NCBI GenBank assembly: GCA_023229135.1
Contig: JALNZT010000001.1
Location: 186,001-250,000 of the forward strand
Direction of reading: 5' to 3'
DNA from: Bacteroidales bacterium
GTDB taxonomy: Bacteria > Bacteroidota > Bacteroidia > Bacteroidales > F082
DNA: 64,000 nt
In this document: positions 46,554 through 53,913 of the stretch, piece by piece
How the letters are laid out: each line of letters begins with the position of its first letter
Numbering within the stretch: position 1 is the stretch's first letter
Notes under the pieces: generated by a model
Database searches by the model: none
What the model saw: only the letters and a program-made list of their open reading frames with translations
Told to the model about the DNA's origin: nothing
Position numbers and translations under genes: made by a program

Positions 46554-47510
46554 ATGACAATCACCTACGTACTTTTTGCTGTCGGTTTTGTTATTTTAAT
46601 TTTGGGAGCCAACTTGTTGGTAAACGGCTCGGTGTCGCTGGGCTTACGTGCAGATCTCTCACCCCTTGTTATCGGTCTTACGGTGGTGGCTTTCGGTACT
46701 TCATTACCCGAGTTGGTTATCAACGTATTTGCTTCATTAAAAGGCAGTTCCGATCTGGCAATCGGTAATGTACTGGGTAGCAATATCATGAATATCTTTC
46801 TGATTTTGGGCGTCAGCGCGCTGATTATGCCGCTTCATGTTGAACGTATTTCGATTTACAGAGATATTCCGGTTGGTTTGTTCGCGACCTTGTTTTTTGG
46901 CCTGATAGCCAATGGTTATTTTATGGGCTTCGACCTGGTCATCAACCGTTTTGATGGCTTTATGTTGCTGGCAATGTTTGGTTTATATTTGTGGTTCACG
47001 CTCAAAAAAGGTAAGCCGATCGAAGTGGATATAGACATTGAAAAACAAGTTCCTGCTTCCTGGACTAAGACCTTGCTGCTGATTTTTGGTGGTTTGGTCG
47101 GCTTGTATTTTGGTGGCGAATGGGTTTCGGAGGGTGCACTCGAAGTTGCCAGAGCCTTTGGTATCAGCGAAACAGCTGTTGGTCTCACCATTGTTGCTGC
47201 CGCTACCTCGTTACCTGAACTGGTTACAGCTATTGTGGCTGCCATGAAGAATAAAATCGAGATAGTAATGGGTAATGTGTTGGGTTCCAATATCATCAAT
47301 ATTTTTATCGTATTGGGTACCAGTGCTGTCATCAATCCGCTGGCATATCAGACACAGCTAAATGTGGAGCTGGGAATGGTAGTGGCTGCTAACCTGGCAC
47401 TTGTAGCCTTGATATACTTAGGCAAAGGAAAGCGACTTAGCCGCATTGAAGGCACTTTACTTATCATGATTTATGCTGTCTTTATCTGGTTCTCACTCAA
47501 TTACAATTAG
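46554..47510 (+). CDS. Calcium/sodium antiporter (CaCA family, YrbG-like)
   Basis: 318 aa from ATG 46554, which starts the first membrane helix and follows the upstream stop by 4 bp; a more upstream ATG (46518) lies inside the preceding gene. Ten membrane helices in two inverted halves, each with the alpha repeat: FGTSLPELVINVFASLKGSSD and AAATSLPELVTAIVAAMKNKI, both followed by GNVLGSNI[MI]NIF. It exchanges Ca2+ for Na+ across the inner membrane. Confidence 0.93.
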   Translation: MTITYVLFAVGFVILILGANLLVNGSVSLGLRADLSPLVIGLTVVAFGTSLPELVINVFASLKGSSDLAIGNVLGSNIMNIFLILGVSALIMPLHVERISIYRDIPVGLFATLFFGLIANGYFMGFDLVINRFDGFMLLAMFGLYLWFTLKKGKPIEVDIDIEKQVPASWTKTLLLIFGGLVGLYFGGEWVSEGALEVARAFGISETAVGLTIVAAATSLPELVTAIVAAMKNKIEIVMGNVLGSNIINIFIVLGTSAVINPLAYQTQLNVELGMVVAANLALVALIYLGKGKRLSRIEGTLLIMIYAVFIWFSLNYN

Positions 47511-47544
47511 TCTTTGCCAGAAAAGACAAACACACCATCAAATA

Positions 47545-48345
47545 TCACAGTTTCAGCTTCATTTGTATGGCCTGCACTTCTTTCTGAAGCTGCTTCACGG
47601 TTTCGGCCAGCGGCTCGCGCTCGCGATTTTTCTCGGGCATTTCGGAGCTGATGTAATGTACAAATTTCCAGATCTCCTGCACTTCGCTAACGGGCAAATC
47701 AAAAGGCTCGTAAAGTGGATTTAACGAACTCATCCTGAGGGTTCCATCTTCTTTCATCCTGTTTTCTACAAGCTTAAAAACCACACCATCTTCGCGTGTG
47801 AGTACAATATAAGGCTGGTGGCTACGAAGAAACTGCCAGTCGATTACGTACTCGCCGGTAACATAAGATTTGTCGGGAATGGGCAGCATAGAGTCGCCAC
47901 TAATCTGAAAGGTGCGGTATTTTTTACTGCGCGACAAAAACGGCAGGTGAAAAGCCGGCAGCACCTTAATATATTCCGGATCAGCAAAACCGGTGCCATA
48001 GCCGGCTTTGGCTTTCTCGTTTACCAGCTCAATATTTTCGTTGTTCTGGCTGTCGATGGTGGTGGTGAGTACCCTGAGGTTGCTGCCTTTGATAAACACA
48101 TCGAAGCCGCGCTCAAGCTGGTTGAGATGGTATTCGCTGAGGCTGGCCAAATCTACCTTGATAAGCGTGTCAACGGCTATGTTGAAATAGTCAGAAAAAG
48201 CCACTAAGATGTCGATGCCGGGCTGCGCTACCTTGTTTTCGTAGCCACTCAGCGTAGAGCGTTTCATGTTGAGGGCAAAAGCCACCTCATCCTGTGTGCG
48301 GCCGCGCCTTTTGCGCAAAAATTTAATGTTGGAGTTGAAGTTCAT
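47545..48345 (-). CDS. XRE-type repressor with self-cleaving S24 (LexA-like) domain
   Basis: 266 aa. The N-terminal HTH (about 5-62; RTQDEVAFALNMKRSTLSGYENKVAQPGID) is followed by a linker and an S24 peptidase domain with the catalytic dyad S152 (FQISGDSMLPI) and K191 (GVVFKLVENR). An Ala-Gly pair at 114-115 (KAKAGYG) lies 37 residues before the serine, the position of the scissile bond in LexA/CI/UmuD. It is divergent from dinB with a shared 145-bp control region. The likely role is an SOS-type repressor that self-cleaves after DNA damage and controls itself and dinB. The C-terminal coiled coil (about 240-266) is extra. Confidence 0.88.
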   Translation of the reverse strand: MNFNSNIKFLRKRRGRTQDEVAFALNMKRSTLSGYENKVAQPGIDILVAFSDYFNIAVDTLIKVDLASLSEYHLNQLERGFDVFIKGSNLRVLTTTIDSQNNENIELVNEKAKAGYGTGFADPEYIKVLPAFHLPFLSRSKKYRTFQISGDSMLPIPDKSYVTGEYVIDWQFLRSHQPYIVLTREDGVVFKLVENRMKEDGTLRMSSLNPLYEPFDLPVSEVQEIWKFVHYISSEMPEKNREREPLAETVKQLQKEVQAIQMKLKL

Positions 48346-48423
48346 CGCGGGTTAAATTTTTTAAAAAAGTGAATATTTTTTTGTTGCAATTTTTGAAAAA
48401 TGATTAAATTACCGTCGTTAAAA

Positions 48424-48435
48424 TGATTATAATCA
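48424..48435. promoter_or_regulatory. Palindromic operator candidate between the S24 repressor and dinB
   Basis: TGATTATAATCA is a perfect 12-bp palindrome. It sits just downstream of the -7 element of the repressor promoter, over the predicted transcription start, where a bound repressor would block transcription. A half-similar TGATTAAATT lies at 48401-48410. Assignment as the S24 repressor's operator is inference. Confidence 0.55.
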
Positions 48436-48438
48436 CGT

Positions 48439-48468
48439 CAAAAGTACAACAATTAAATAAAATGTCAA
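48439..48468 (-). promoter_or_regulatory. Promoter of the S24 repressor gene
   Basis: Minus strand TTG (48466-48468), 19-nt spacer, TACTTTTG (48439-48446). Leader about 85 nt. No equally good element was found for dinB on the plus strand. Confidence 0.7.
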
Positions 48469-48490
48469 GTTTTTAAGTATATTTTTTTCA

Positions 48491-49645
48491 ATGATTTCAA
48501 AAACAATTGCACATTTAGACCTCGACACCTTTTTTGTGTCGGTAGAACGTTTGGTAAATCCATCGCTGAACGGCAAGCCGGTAATTATCGGTGGCGTCTC
48601 AGATCGTGGCGTGGTGGCGAGTTGTAGCTACGAAGCGCGGCGCTTTGGGGTACATTCGGCCATGCCGATGCGGATGGCACGCCAGCTGTGTAGCGAGGCG
48701 GTGTATGTGCGTGGCGATATGGAGCTGTATTCGCAATATTCGCGCCTGGTTACCGACGTGATTGCCGATAGCGCACCGCTTTACGAGAAGGCTTCGGTGG
48801 ATGAGCATTACTTAGACCTCAGCGGGATGGACCGCTTTTTTGGTATTTATAAATGGACGCACGAATTGCGCGAGCGAATCATCCGCGAGACGGGACTGCC
48901 GATCTCATTTGGGCTTTCGCAAAATAAGACGGTATCGAAAATTGCTACCGGACAGGCCAAGCCGAATGGCGCGCTGCAAGTGCTTCCCGAGCAGGTACAT
49001 CCTTTTTTGGATCCGCTTTCAATCCGTAAAATCCCGATGGTTGGCGATGTCGGCTTTAGGCTGCTGCGCTCGATGGGTGTGGCAAAAATTGGCACGCTGC
49101 GGCTGATGCCGCCCGAAATGGTGCAGCAGGTGTTGGGTAAAAACGGCTTAATGGTCTGGAAAAAAGCTAACGGCATAGATCCCAGTCCGGTAAAGCCTTA
49201 CAGCGAACAGAAATCGATGAGCAGCGAGCACACCTTTGAGCAGGACACCACCGATATGGCGCTGCTGCGGCAAAAGCTGTCGCATATTGTCGAAAAACTG
49301 GCTTTTGAGCTGCGCAACAAGCAAAAACTTACCGGCTGTGTTACCGTGAAGATCCGTTATGCCAACTTCGACACGCACAGCCGCCAGAAACATATTGCTT
49401 ATACCGCCTTCGACCATATTTTGCTCAACAACGTGATGGAGCAGTTTGCTCAGCTTTACAACCGCCGGATGTTGATCAGGCTGGTAGGCGTGCGCTTCAG
49501 TCAGTTGGTGGGAGGTTCGCAGCAGTTGAATATGTTTGAAGACACGCCCGAAATGAGCAATTTGTATCAGGCCATGGATCACATCCGCAGGCGCTACGGA
49601 AAAGCGGCCGTTGGCAGGGCAGGGGGGATGGCTTATCCGGTTTAG
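48491..49645 (+). CDS. dinB: DNA polymerase IV (Y-family)
   Basis: 384 aa. Translesion polymerase with the Y-family active site: D10 in HLDLDTFFVSVE, D104-E105 in KASVDEHYLDL, the steric-gate region FFVS (14-17) and the helix-hairpin-helix segment KIPMVGDVGFRLLRSMGV. The little-finger domain occupies about 240-350. No beta-clamp motif could be assigned with certainty. Divergent from the S24 repressor, which suggests damage-inducible expression. GC content is visibly higher than in the array downstream. Confidence 0.93.
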   Translation: MISKTIAHLDLDTFFVSVERLVNPSLNGKPVIIGGVSDRGVVASCSYEARRFGVHSAMPMRMARQLCSEAVYVRGDMELYSQYSRLVTDVIADSAPLYEKASVDEHYLDLSGMDRFFGIYKWTHELRERIIRETGLPISFGLSQNKTVSKIATGQAKPNGALQVLPEQVHPFLDPLSIRKIPMVGDVGFRLLRSMGVAKIGTLRLMPPEMVQQVLGKNGLMVWKKANGIDPSPVKPYSEQKSMSSEHTFEQDTTDMALLRQKLSHIVEKLAFELRNKQKLTGCVTVKIRYANFDTHSRQKHIAYTAFDHILLNNVMEQFAQLYNRRMLIRLVGVRFSQLVGGSQQLNMFEDTPEMSNLYQAMDHIRRRYGKAAVGRAGGMAYPV

Positions 49646-50168
49646 GAAGCGGGAAAAAGCCTATATTATTCCTAAAAAAATGATTTAAGATTTAGGATGT
49701 TGGAATTTAGAACTTTATGAATAAATTATGAAAATCATTCTCTTACGAGAGCGTTTAGCCTGCCTTAAGGCTTGAATAATACAGGTTTTTTTTATTTGTG
49801 AATTGTGTTAAAATACGTTAATTTCGTTGGCGAAATAAGTTCATAAACTGCGTCTGTTAAGCTGGGGTTGGATAAGTGGGATGTTGCAGGCGTTTTGAAC
49901 ATAAACAGCAACCAACCCTAAAGTACTTTCCGTGTGCGGCTTACCGAAAGTATATGGGACTGAGAAGGCGATAGCGTGTGGGGTGTTAACAGATTTAGAG
50001 CATTTTTTATCAAGATTTGGCGTGCGTAGTGGCCGCCGCGGGGCAGAAGGAGACACAGGGCCATGGGTCTCAACTGCGTGATAAACATAAATACTGATGG
50101 CAAACAGTCCCGAAATAAACGACAAGAAAAGTTCGCATATCTTCCATTAGAATGAAATATACGCAACA
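49646..50168. other. Gene-free stretch between dinB and the recombinase, with hairpins
   Basis: No convincing reading frame. Inverted repeats: TACTTTC with GAAAGTA (around 49922-49953); GGGTTGG and GTTGC (49864-49891) facing GCAAC and CCAACCC (around 49907-49919); GAGAC with GTCTC around the sequence ACAGGGCCATGG (about 50050-50075). ATATACGCAA at 50157-50166, directly ahead of the recombinase ATG, is repeated exactly in the palindrome after the recombinase gene. This stretch may hold the recombinase promoter or a relic of a structured element. Confidence 0.45.
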
Positions 50169-51788
50169 ATGAAAATCTTTGTTTCTAAGCAAAATCACCG
50201 GAACGAGGCACGCTTAAAGCTTGATTTTGAATATAATAAAACGATAATTGGTCTGATAAAACAGCTTGAAGGCGCCAGTTGGAGCAGAACGATGAAGGCC
50301 TGGCACGTGCCAGATACAGCGGAAACACTCAGCCAGTTGAAAGTGCTACTCGCTGAGCACGAACTATTGATGGCCGGGGAATTGGAATCTCCGAAACTCA
50401 TTGCAACCGAAGCCGCGTTCATCAAAGAAGCACCAGCTGGAAACGTTGGCATAGAAGTAATTAACCGCAAGATATTGATAAAAATGCCCAAAAATGAAGC
50501 AGATATCAACTTCATAAAGACATTAAGATACAGCAGCTGGTTAAATAAAGAATTCCTGTGGCAGGTTCCTGATTATCCGGGCAATATGGACTTGATAAAA
50601 GATCATTTTGGAAGCCGGATTCATAGCCTGAACATACACGATTCCATTGATGTGCCGCCAAATGCAGGAAATCAAAAGACCATTGCCCGGAATGAAGTCC
50701 TGATTTTGAAATCACGTTCGGGAAGAATGAAAATTATTACGGAGTTCAACAAAAAACTGATTACCGCTTTAAAATCCATTCCTTACAACCGCTGGGATCC
50801 AAAAAACAAATGGTGGACGGTGCCTTTTTCAGAGATATTCATGGCGCAATTAACATCGGCATGCCAGGCCGAAAACCTGAAAGTTATACTTGAAGAAGAG
50901 CCAGCCGGAGAAGCTGGAGTTAAGCGTATTTCGCCACTTGATGTACCCAATTATCGGCGGGCGCCTGAAGCATACATCAACAAACATATAGAGCTTAAGC
51001 ATAGTCCGCACACCATTAAAAACTATGTTTCCGCTTTTGAAGAGTTTATAAATTATCATTATCGACTTGATATAGATTCTATTACAGAGCCGCAAATACT
51101 CGAGTTTGTTCGTTTTTTGATTACTGAGAGAAAAGTTTCTACTTCTTATCAAAACGTATCCATAAACGCGATCAAGTTTTATTACGAGCAAGTTTTGAAA
51201 GGGCAACGTAAGTTTTATTTTGTTGACCGACCGAAACGAGACAAAACACTTCCCATTGTACTAAATATTGAAGAAATAACCGCAATGATTAAGGTTACAA
51301 CCAACATCAAGCATAGGCTGATTATCATGTTCGGCTACTCATCCGGTTTGCGGTTGAATGAAATCATCAACGTCAGACTAAGTGACATTGACAGGGTACG
51401 CATGCAACTGAGGGTAACACAATCAAAAGGACGAAAAGACCGTTATACGATACTTTCGGGAAAGCTACTGTCCGTTCTTGATGCTTATGTGGATGAATAT
51501 ACTCCTGATGATTTAATATTTACTGGGGTTGGCGGCAAGGCTTATTCTGACAAATCGGTTCAGGAAGTGGTAAAAAACGCAGCAAAAAAAGCCGGCTTAA
51601 CAAAAAGCGTTACCCCAAAAACGCTTAGGCATTCATTTGCTACACACTTACTTGAAAATGGCGTGGACTTAAGGTATATACAAGAACTGCTGGGACACAG
51701 CAGCTCGAAAACGACTGAGATTTACACGCATATTACCACCAAGGGATTCGAGAATATTAAAAGCCCAATGGATAATTTGGATATATAA
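50169..51788 (+). CDS. Tyrosine recombinase of the cassette array, integron-integrase-like with repeated N-terminal modules
   Basis: 539 aa, about 200 longer than IntI or XerC. Three related modules come first (about 14-62, 98-148, 176-230), each ending in a W..K.W.VP signature: ASWSRTMKAWHVP, SSWLNKEFLWQVP, YNRWDPKNKWWTVP. The last resembles HARP-type modules. A SAM-like core-binding domain follows (264-345), then the catalytic domain: R395 (SSGLRLNEI), K420 (SKGRKDR), K484 where His is usual (TPKTLRHSFATH), R487, H510 (LLGHSSSKTT), nucleophile Y519. The end, IKSPMDNL, parallels the SPLDAL tail of IntI1. The IntI-specific insertion before the HxxR box appears absent. It points towards the cassettes, opposite to most integrons. 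Confidence 0.88.
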   Translation: MKIFVSKQNHRNEARLKLDFEYNKTIIGLIKQLEGASWSRTMKAWHVPDTAETLSQLKVLLAEHELLMAGELESPKLIATEAAFIKEAPAGNVGIEVINRKILIKMPKNEADINFIKTLRYSSWLNKEFLWQVPDYPGNMDLIKDHFGSRIHSLNIHDSIDVPPNAGNQKTIARNEVLILKSRSGRMKIITEFNKKLITALKSIPYNRWDPKNKWWTVPFSEIFMAQLTSACQAENLKVILEEEPAGEAGVKRISPLDVPNYRRAPEAYINKHIELKHSPHTIKNYVSAFEEFINYHYRLDIDSITEPQILEFVRFLITERKVSTSYQNVSINAIKFYYEQVLKGQRKFYFVDRPKRDKTLPIVLNIEEITAMIKVTTNIKHRLIIMFGYSSGLRLNEIINVRLSDIDRVRMQLRVTQSKGRKDRYTILSGKLLSVLDAYVDEYTPDDLIFTGVGGKAYSDKSVQEVVKNAAKKAGLTKSVTPKTLRHSFATHLLENGVDLRYIQELLGHSSSKTTEIYTHITTKGFENIKSPMDNLDI

Positions 51789-51855
51789 AAAACCACTATC
51801 TTTACAGCACCTTTGTTGGCTCAGTAGAAGTTACAGAGCCATACACAAGGCAGAT

Positions 51856-51892
51856 ATATACGCAATATTGCGTATATTTACTCGTTAACTGC
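51856..51892 (+). other. Candidate primary attachment site (attI-like) with perfect 22-bp palindrome
   Basis: The palindrome spans 51856-51877, centre TAACG-free core ACGCAATATTGCGT, with ATAT at each end. Seven bases later comes the first cassette junction CG|TTAACTGC (cut between 51884 and 51885). The half ATATACGCAA also lies immediately ahead of the recombinase start codon (50157-50166). Place and symmetry suggest a recombinase-binding or insertion site at the array head; this is inference. Confidence 0.5.
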
Positions 51893-51910
51893 AATATTAA
51901 AGACAAAAAC

Positions 51911-52588
51911 ATGATACGTTTTTTTAAAACATTTGGACTTCTGACTTTAATGAGTTTATCAATTACAACTTTTAGTCAGACTTCTGAAATAAGTATTAAA
52001 TTTATTGGAAACTGCGGACTTTACATGACTGACGGAATTTCAAATATCTATATTGACTTTCCATACAAATCAGGTGCACATAATTACATGGAATATGACT
52101 TATCCGAGCTGGACAGTATTAAAAGCAATCCAATTTTTATTTACACACATAAACATTCAGACCATTATCCAGGTAGATTAGTTAAAAAATTGGCGAAAAG
52201 ACTTAACGGGAAAATTTATACACCTTGGAATGTAAAAGACCTATCAGAACTAAACAATGAATTAAATGACTTTACAATTGATGCGTTTAAAACAAGACAT
52301 AAGTTTTCAATTAATCACTATTCATATTTAATTACTTGGCATGACAAAAGAATTTTTATTTCAGGAGATACAGAACATGCAGAAACCATTGCCTCATTAA
52401 AAGACATTGATTGGGCATTTGTCCCGGCTTGGTTAATAATGGACGCAAAAGAGAAAGGAATTAAGTTAGGAGATATTATTAAAATGTTTGCCATTTATCA
52501 TATTGGGCCACAAGACAATATAAATATTACTGGAGACAAAGTAAAAATGTTAGATAAACAAGGAGAGATTATCAAAATTCCATATTAA
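51911..52588 (+). CDS. Exported metallo-beta-lactamase-fold hydrolase, copy 1 (cassette C1)
   Basis: 225 aa. Signal peptide (about 1-22, ending TTFSQ), then an MBL fold with the metal motif THKHSDH (H80, H82, D84, H85), the second-site ISGDTEHAE, and a distal histidine in FAIYHIGPQDN. The closest family by pattern is the UlaG-like/L-ascorbate-lactonase type; the substrate is unknown. It is the only gene of its cassette and starts 26 bp inside it. The same protein is encoded at 62048-62725 without a single residue difference. Confidence 0.85.
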   Translation: MIRFFKTFGLLTLMSLSITTFSQTSEISIKFIGNCGLYMTDGISNIYIDFPYKSGAHNYMEYDLSELDSIKSNPIFIYTHKHSDHYPGRLVKKLAKRLNGKIYTPWNVKDLSELNNELNDFTIDAFKTRHKFSINHYSYLITWHDKRIFISGDTEHAETIASLKDIDWAFVPAWLIMDAKEKGIKLGDIIKMFAIYHIGPQDNINITGDKVKMLDKQGEIIKIPY

Positions 52589-52602
52589 TTAAAGAAAATA
52601 CA

Positions 52603-52737
52603 GCAGTTAACAGCACCTATATTGCATGCCGCAAATCCGGGTCATTAAGACAAGAATTTGTATATTTGAACATCATGAACATCAACAAACATAAAGGTAC
52701 AATTGCGGCACGCAACATAGCTGCAACACGTTGGCGG
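52603..52737 (+). repeat. attC-like site of cassette C1
   Basis: GCAGTTAAC (52603-52611) is the complement of the cassette start GTTAACTGC. Arms: CTATATTGCATGCCGCAA (52617-52634) and TTGCGGCACGCAACATAG (52703-52720), 16 of 18 pairs; the two exceptions are A.C on the top strand (T.G on the bottom), 5 nt apart. Loop 68 nt. The junction G|TT is 52730/52731. Confidence 0.85.
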
Positions 52738-52742
52738 CAATG

Positions 52743-53069
52743 TTATGACCACCTTTCAATATCAATGCTTGGTCGCCACTTTAAGGATATTTGACCGCTT
52801 TCTTTCAGTTTATTAAAAGTGTCCTTCCTTATAGTTTCGATATCTCCTGTAATTTCGACTAAAGTGTAGGTGTGTTTTCCATCTTCAAAATCTACTTGAA
52901 TTTCTGCACCGTAATTTTCGCAAAGACCAAGTATTATTAATTGAGTTCGAGAAAAAACACTACCGCCAACATTCGCTATAAGTAATGGCGGGTTCATCGT
53001 TTCTTCAAGGTCTGTATTTCTATTTTTCATCTGTGCTAATTTGAAAGTGAGTAGTTCTAAATCCGCCAC
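52743..53069 (-). CDS. Small unknown protein on the opposite strand of cassette C2
   Basis: Up to 108 aa. No family recognised. Visible: an N-terminal stretch NPPLLIANVGGSVFSRTQLIILGLCENYG, then a strand-rich part EIQVDFEDGKHTYTLVEITGD and a charged C-terminus. It is the only frame in the cassette and runs against the array. Its 5' end overlaps the attC-like site (52963-53096), so at least the first 30 codons, whichever ATG is used (53069, 53030 or 52998), are also recombination-site sequence. Shorter start choices are equally possible. It may depend on its own promoter or not be expressed. Confidence 0.5.
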   Translation of the reverse strand: MADLELLTFKLAQMKNRNTDLEETMNPPLLIANVGGSVFSRTQLIILGLCENYGAEIQVDFEDGKHTYTLVEITGDIETIRKDTFNKLKESGQISLKWRPSIDIERWS

Positions 53070-53096
53070 TACTCATAGCGGATGCCGTTGTATGCC
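52963..53096 (+). repeat. attC-like site of cassette C2
   Basis: CCGCCAAC (52963-52970) complements the cassette start GTTGGCGG (52730-52737). Arms CGCTATAAGTAATGGCGG (52974-52991) and CCGCCACTACTCATAGCG (53063-53080) pair at 16 of 18 positions; the two A.C mismatches on the top strand are 5 nt apart. Loop 71 nt. Junction 53087/53088. Confidence 0.88.
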
Positions 53097-53102
53097 ATGC
53101 TG

Positions 53103-53196
53103 AAAAAGCCAACGCGCAAATAGGCACATTTGGTTTTTGCCGACCCAGAAGCCAAACGAAAAAACCAAAAGAGCCTATTTTTTTGCCCACGCTCGG
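53103..53196 (+). repeat. Conserved hairpin element at the head of cassette C3
   Basis: AAATAGGC (53118-53125) pairs with GCCTATTT (53173-53180), and inside it TTTGGTTTTT (53129-53138) pairs perfectly with AAAAACCAAA (53160-53169). A T-run (53178-53184) then GCCCACGCTCGG follow. The same element, with the outer stem changed on both sides, opens cassette C8 (62881-62973). It begins 15 bp inside the cassette. It could serve as a terminator against read-through from upstream cassettes. Confidence 0.7.
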
Positions 53197-53287
53197 ATAG
53201 ACTACCAAGAAAACGAACGAAATGTATATTGAAAAACGAGATAAACGGAAAATTTGGACTATTTTAGCAGCTTAAATTTATGCGGAG

Positions 53288-53482
53288 ATGAACCGAATAA
53301 AGGAAGTACTTGAACAGAGAGGAATTAAACAAACTTGGCTGGCGGAGAAACTTGGGAAAAGTTACAACATGGTTAACGGCTATGTTCAAAATCGGCAACA
53401 ACCAAGACTTGAAGTATTGTCAGAAATCGCCAACATTCTTGATGTGGACATCAAGGAGTTAATTGTTTCCAATAAGAAATAA
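53288..53482 (+). CDS. XRE-family control protein of the restriction-modification cassette
   Basis: 64 aa, essentially one helix-turn-helix: KEVLEQRGIKQTWLAEKLGKS, then YNMVNGYVQNRQQPRLEVLSE, then IANILDVDIKELIV. Size and place match C proteins, which time expression of restriction genes so that methylation comes first. It lies first in the operon and 2 bp before vsr. No clear C-box palindrome was found upstream. Confidence 0.85.
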   Translation: MNRIKEVLEQRGIKQTWLAEKLGKSYNMVNGYVQNRQQPRLEVLSEIANILDVDIKELIVSNKK

Positions 53483-53484
53483 GT

Positions 53485-53913
53485 ATGGCAGATGTACACG
53501 ACAAGGCAACCCGTAGCTACAACATGAGCAGAATTAAGGGAACTAACACAAAACCCGAAATACTTGTTCGGAAATACTTACATGCAAACGGCCTGAGATT
53601 CCGATTGCACAACAAAAACCTGCCCGGAAGACCTGATTTGACGCTTAGTAAATATAACACAGTAATCTTTGTGAATGGTTGCTTCTGGCACGGGCATAAA
53701 GGATGTAAGTATTTTGTGTGGCCTAAAACAAGATCTGAATGGTGGCAGGATAAAATTGAAGAAACAATAAAAAGGGACAACAAAAAAATGAAGGAATTGA
53801 AAGAATGCGGATGGAACTCACTGGTCATATGGGAGTGTGAATTGAAACCAGAGAAAAGAAATACGACCCTTAAAAATATCTTGTTTACAATAACCAAAGG
53901 AGCAAATAACTAA
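53485..53913 (+). CDS. vsr: Very short patch repair endonuclease
   Basis: 142 aa. Vsr nicks DNA at T:G mismatches left by deamination of 5-methylcytosine. Features: TRSYNMSRIKGTNTKPE at the N-terminus, the catalytic D51 in LPGRPDLTLSKY, and the zinc/active-site segment NGCFWHGHKGC. The terminal part WNSLVIWECELK is also typical. It is placed next to an m5C methyltransferase, as Vsr genes usually are; the last base of its stop is the A of the methyltransferase start. Confidence 0.94.
   Translation: MADVHDKATRSYNMSRIKGTNTKPEILVRKYLHANGLRFRLHNKNLPGRPDLTLSKYNTVIFVNGCFWHGHKGCKYFVWPKTRSEWWQDKIEETIKRDNKKMKELKECGWNSLVIWECELKPEKRNTTLKNILFTITKGANN

Noticed and set aside
49841..50169. Minus-strand frames of 83-94 aa before the recombinase
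   Set aside because: No family resemblance, unlikely composition (Ser/Pro/Arg/His-rich) and they overlap the inverted repeats; treated as chance.
50169..51788. Canonical IntI integron integrase
   Set aside because: The protein is about 200 residues too long, seems to lack the IntI-specific insertion, and has Lys in place of the first box-II His. I therefore call it integron-integrase-like only.
53103..53196. The hairpin element as another attC-like site splitting cassette C3
   Set aside because: It has no G|TT junction after it, no pair of matching cassette ends, and a different arm and loop geometry from the six real sites.
53020..53208. Short minus-strand frames over the C2/C3 junction and likewise over 62754-63216
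   Set aside because: They fall on recombination sites and hairpin elements, and the plus-strand structure accounts for them.
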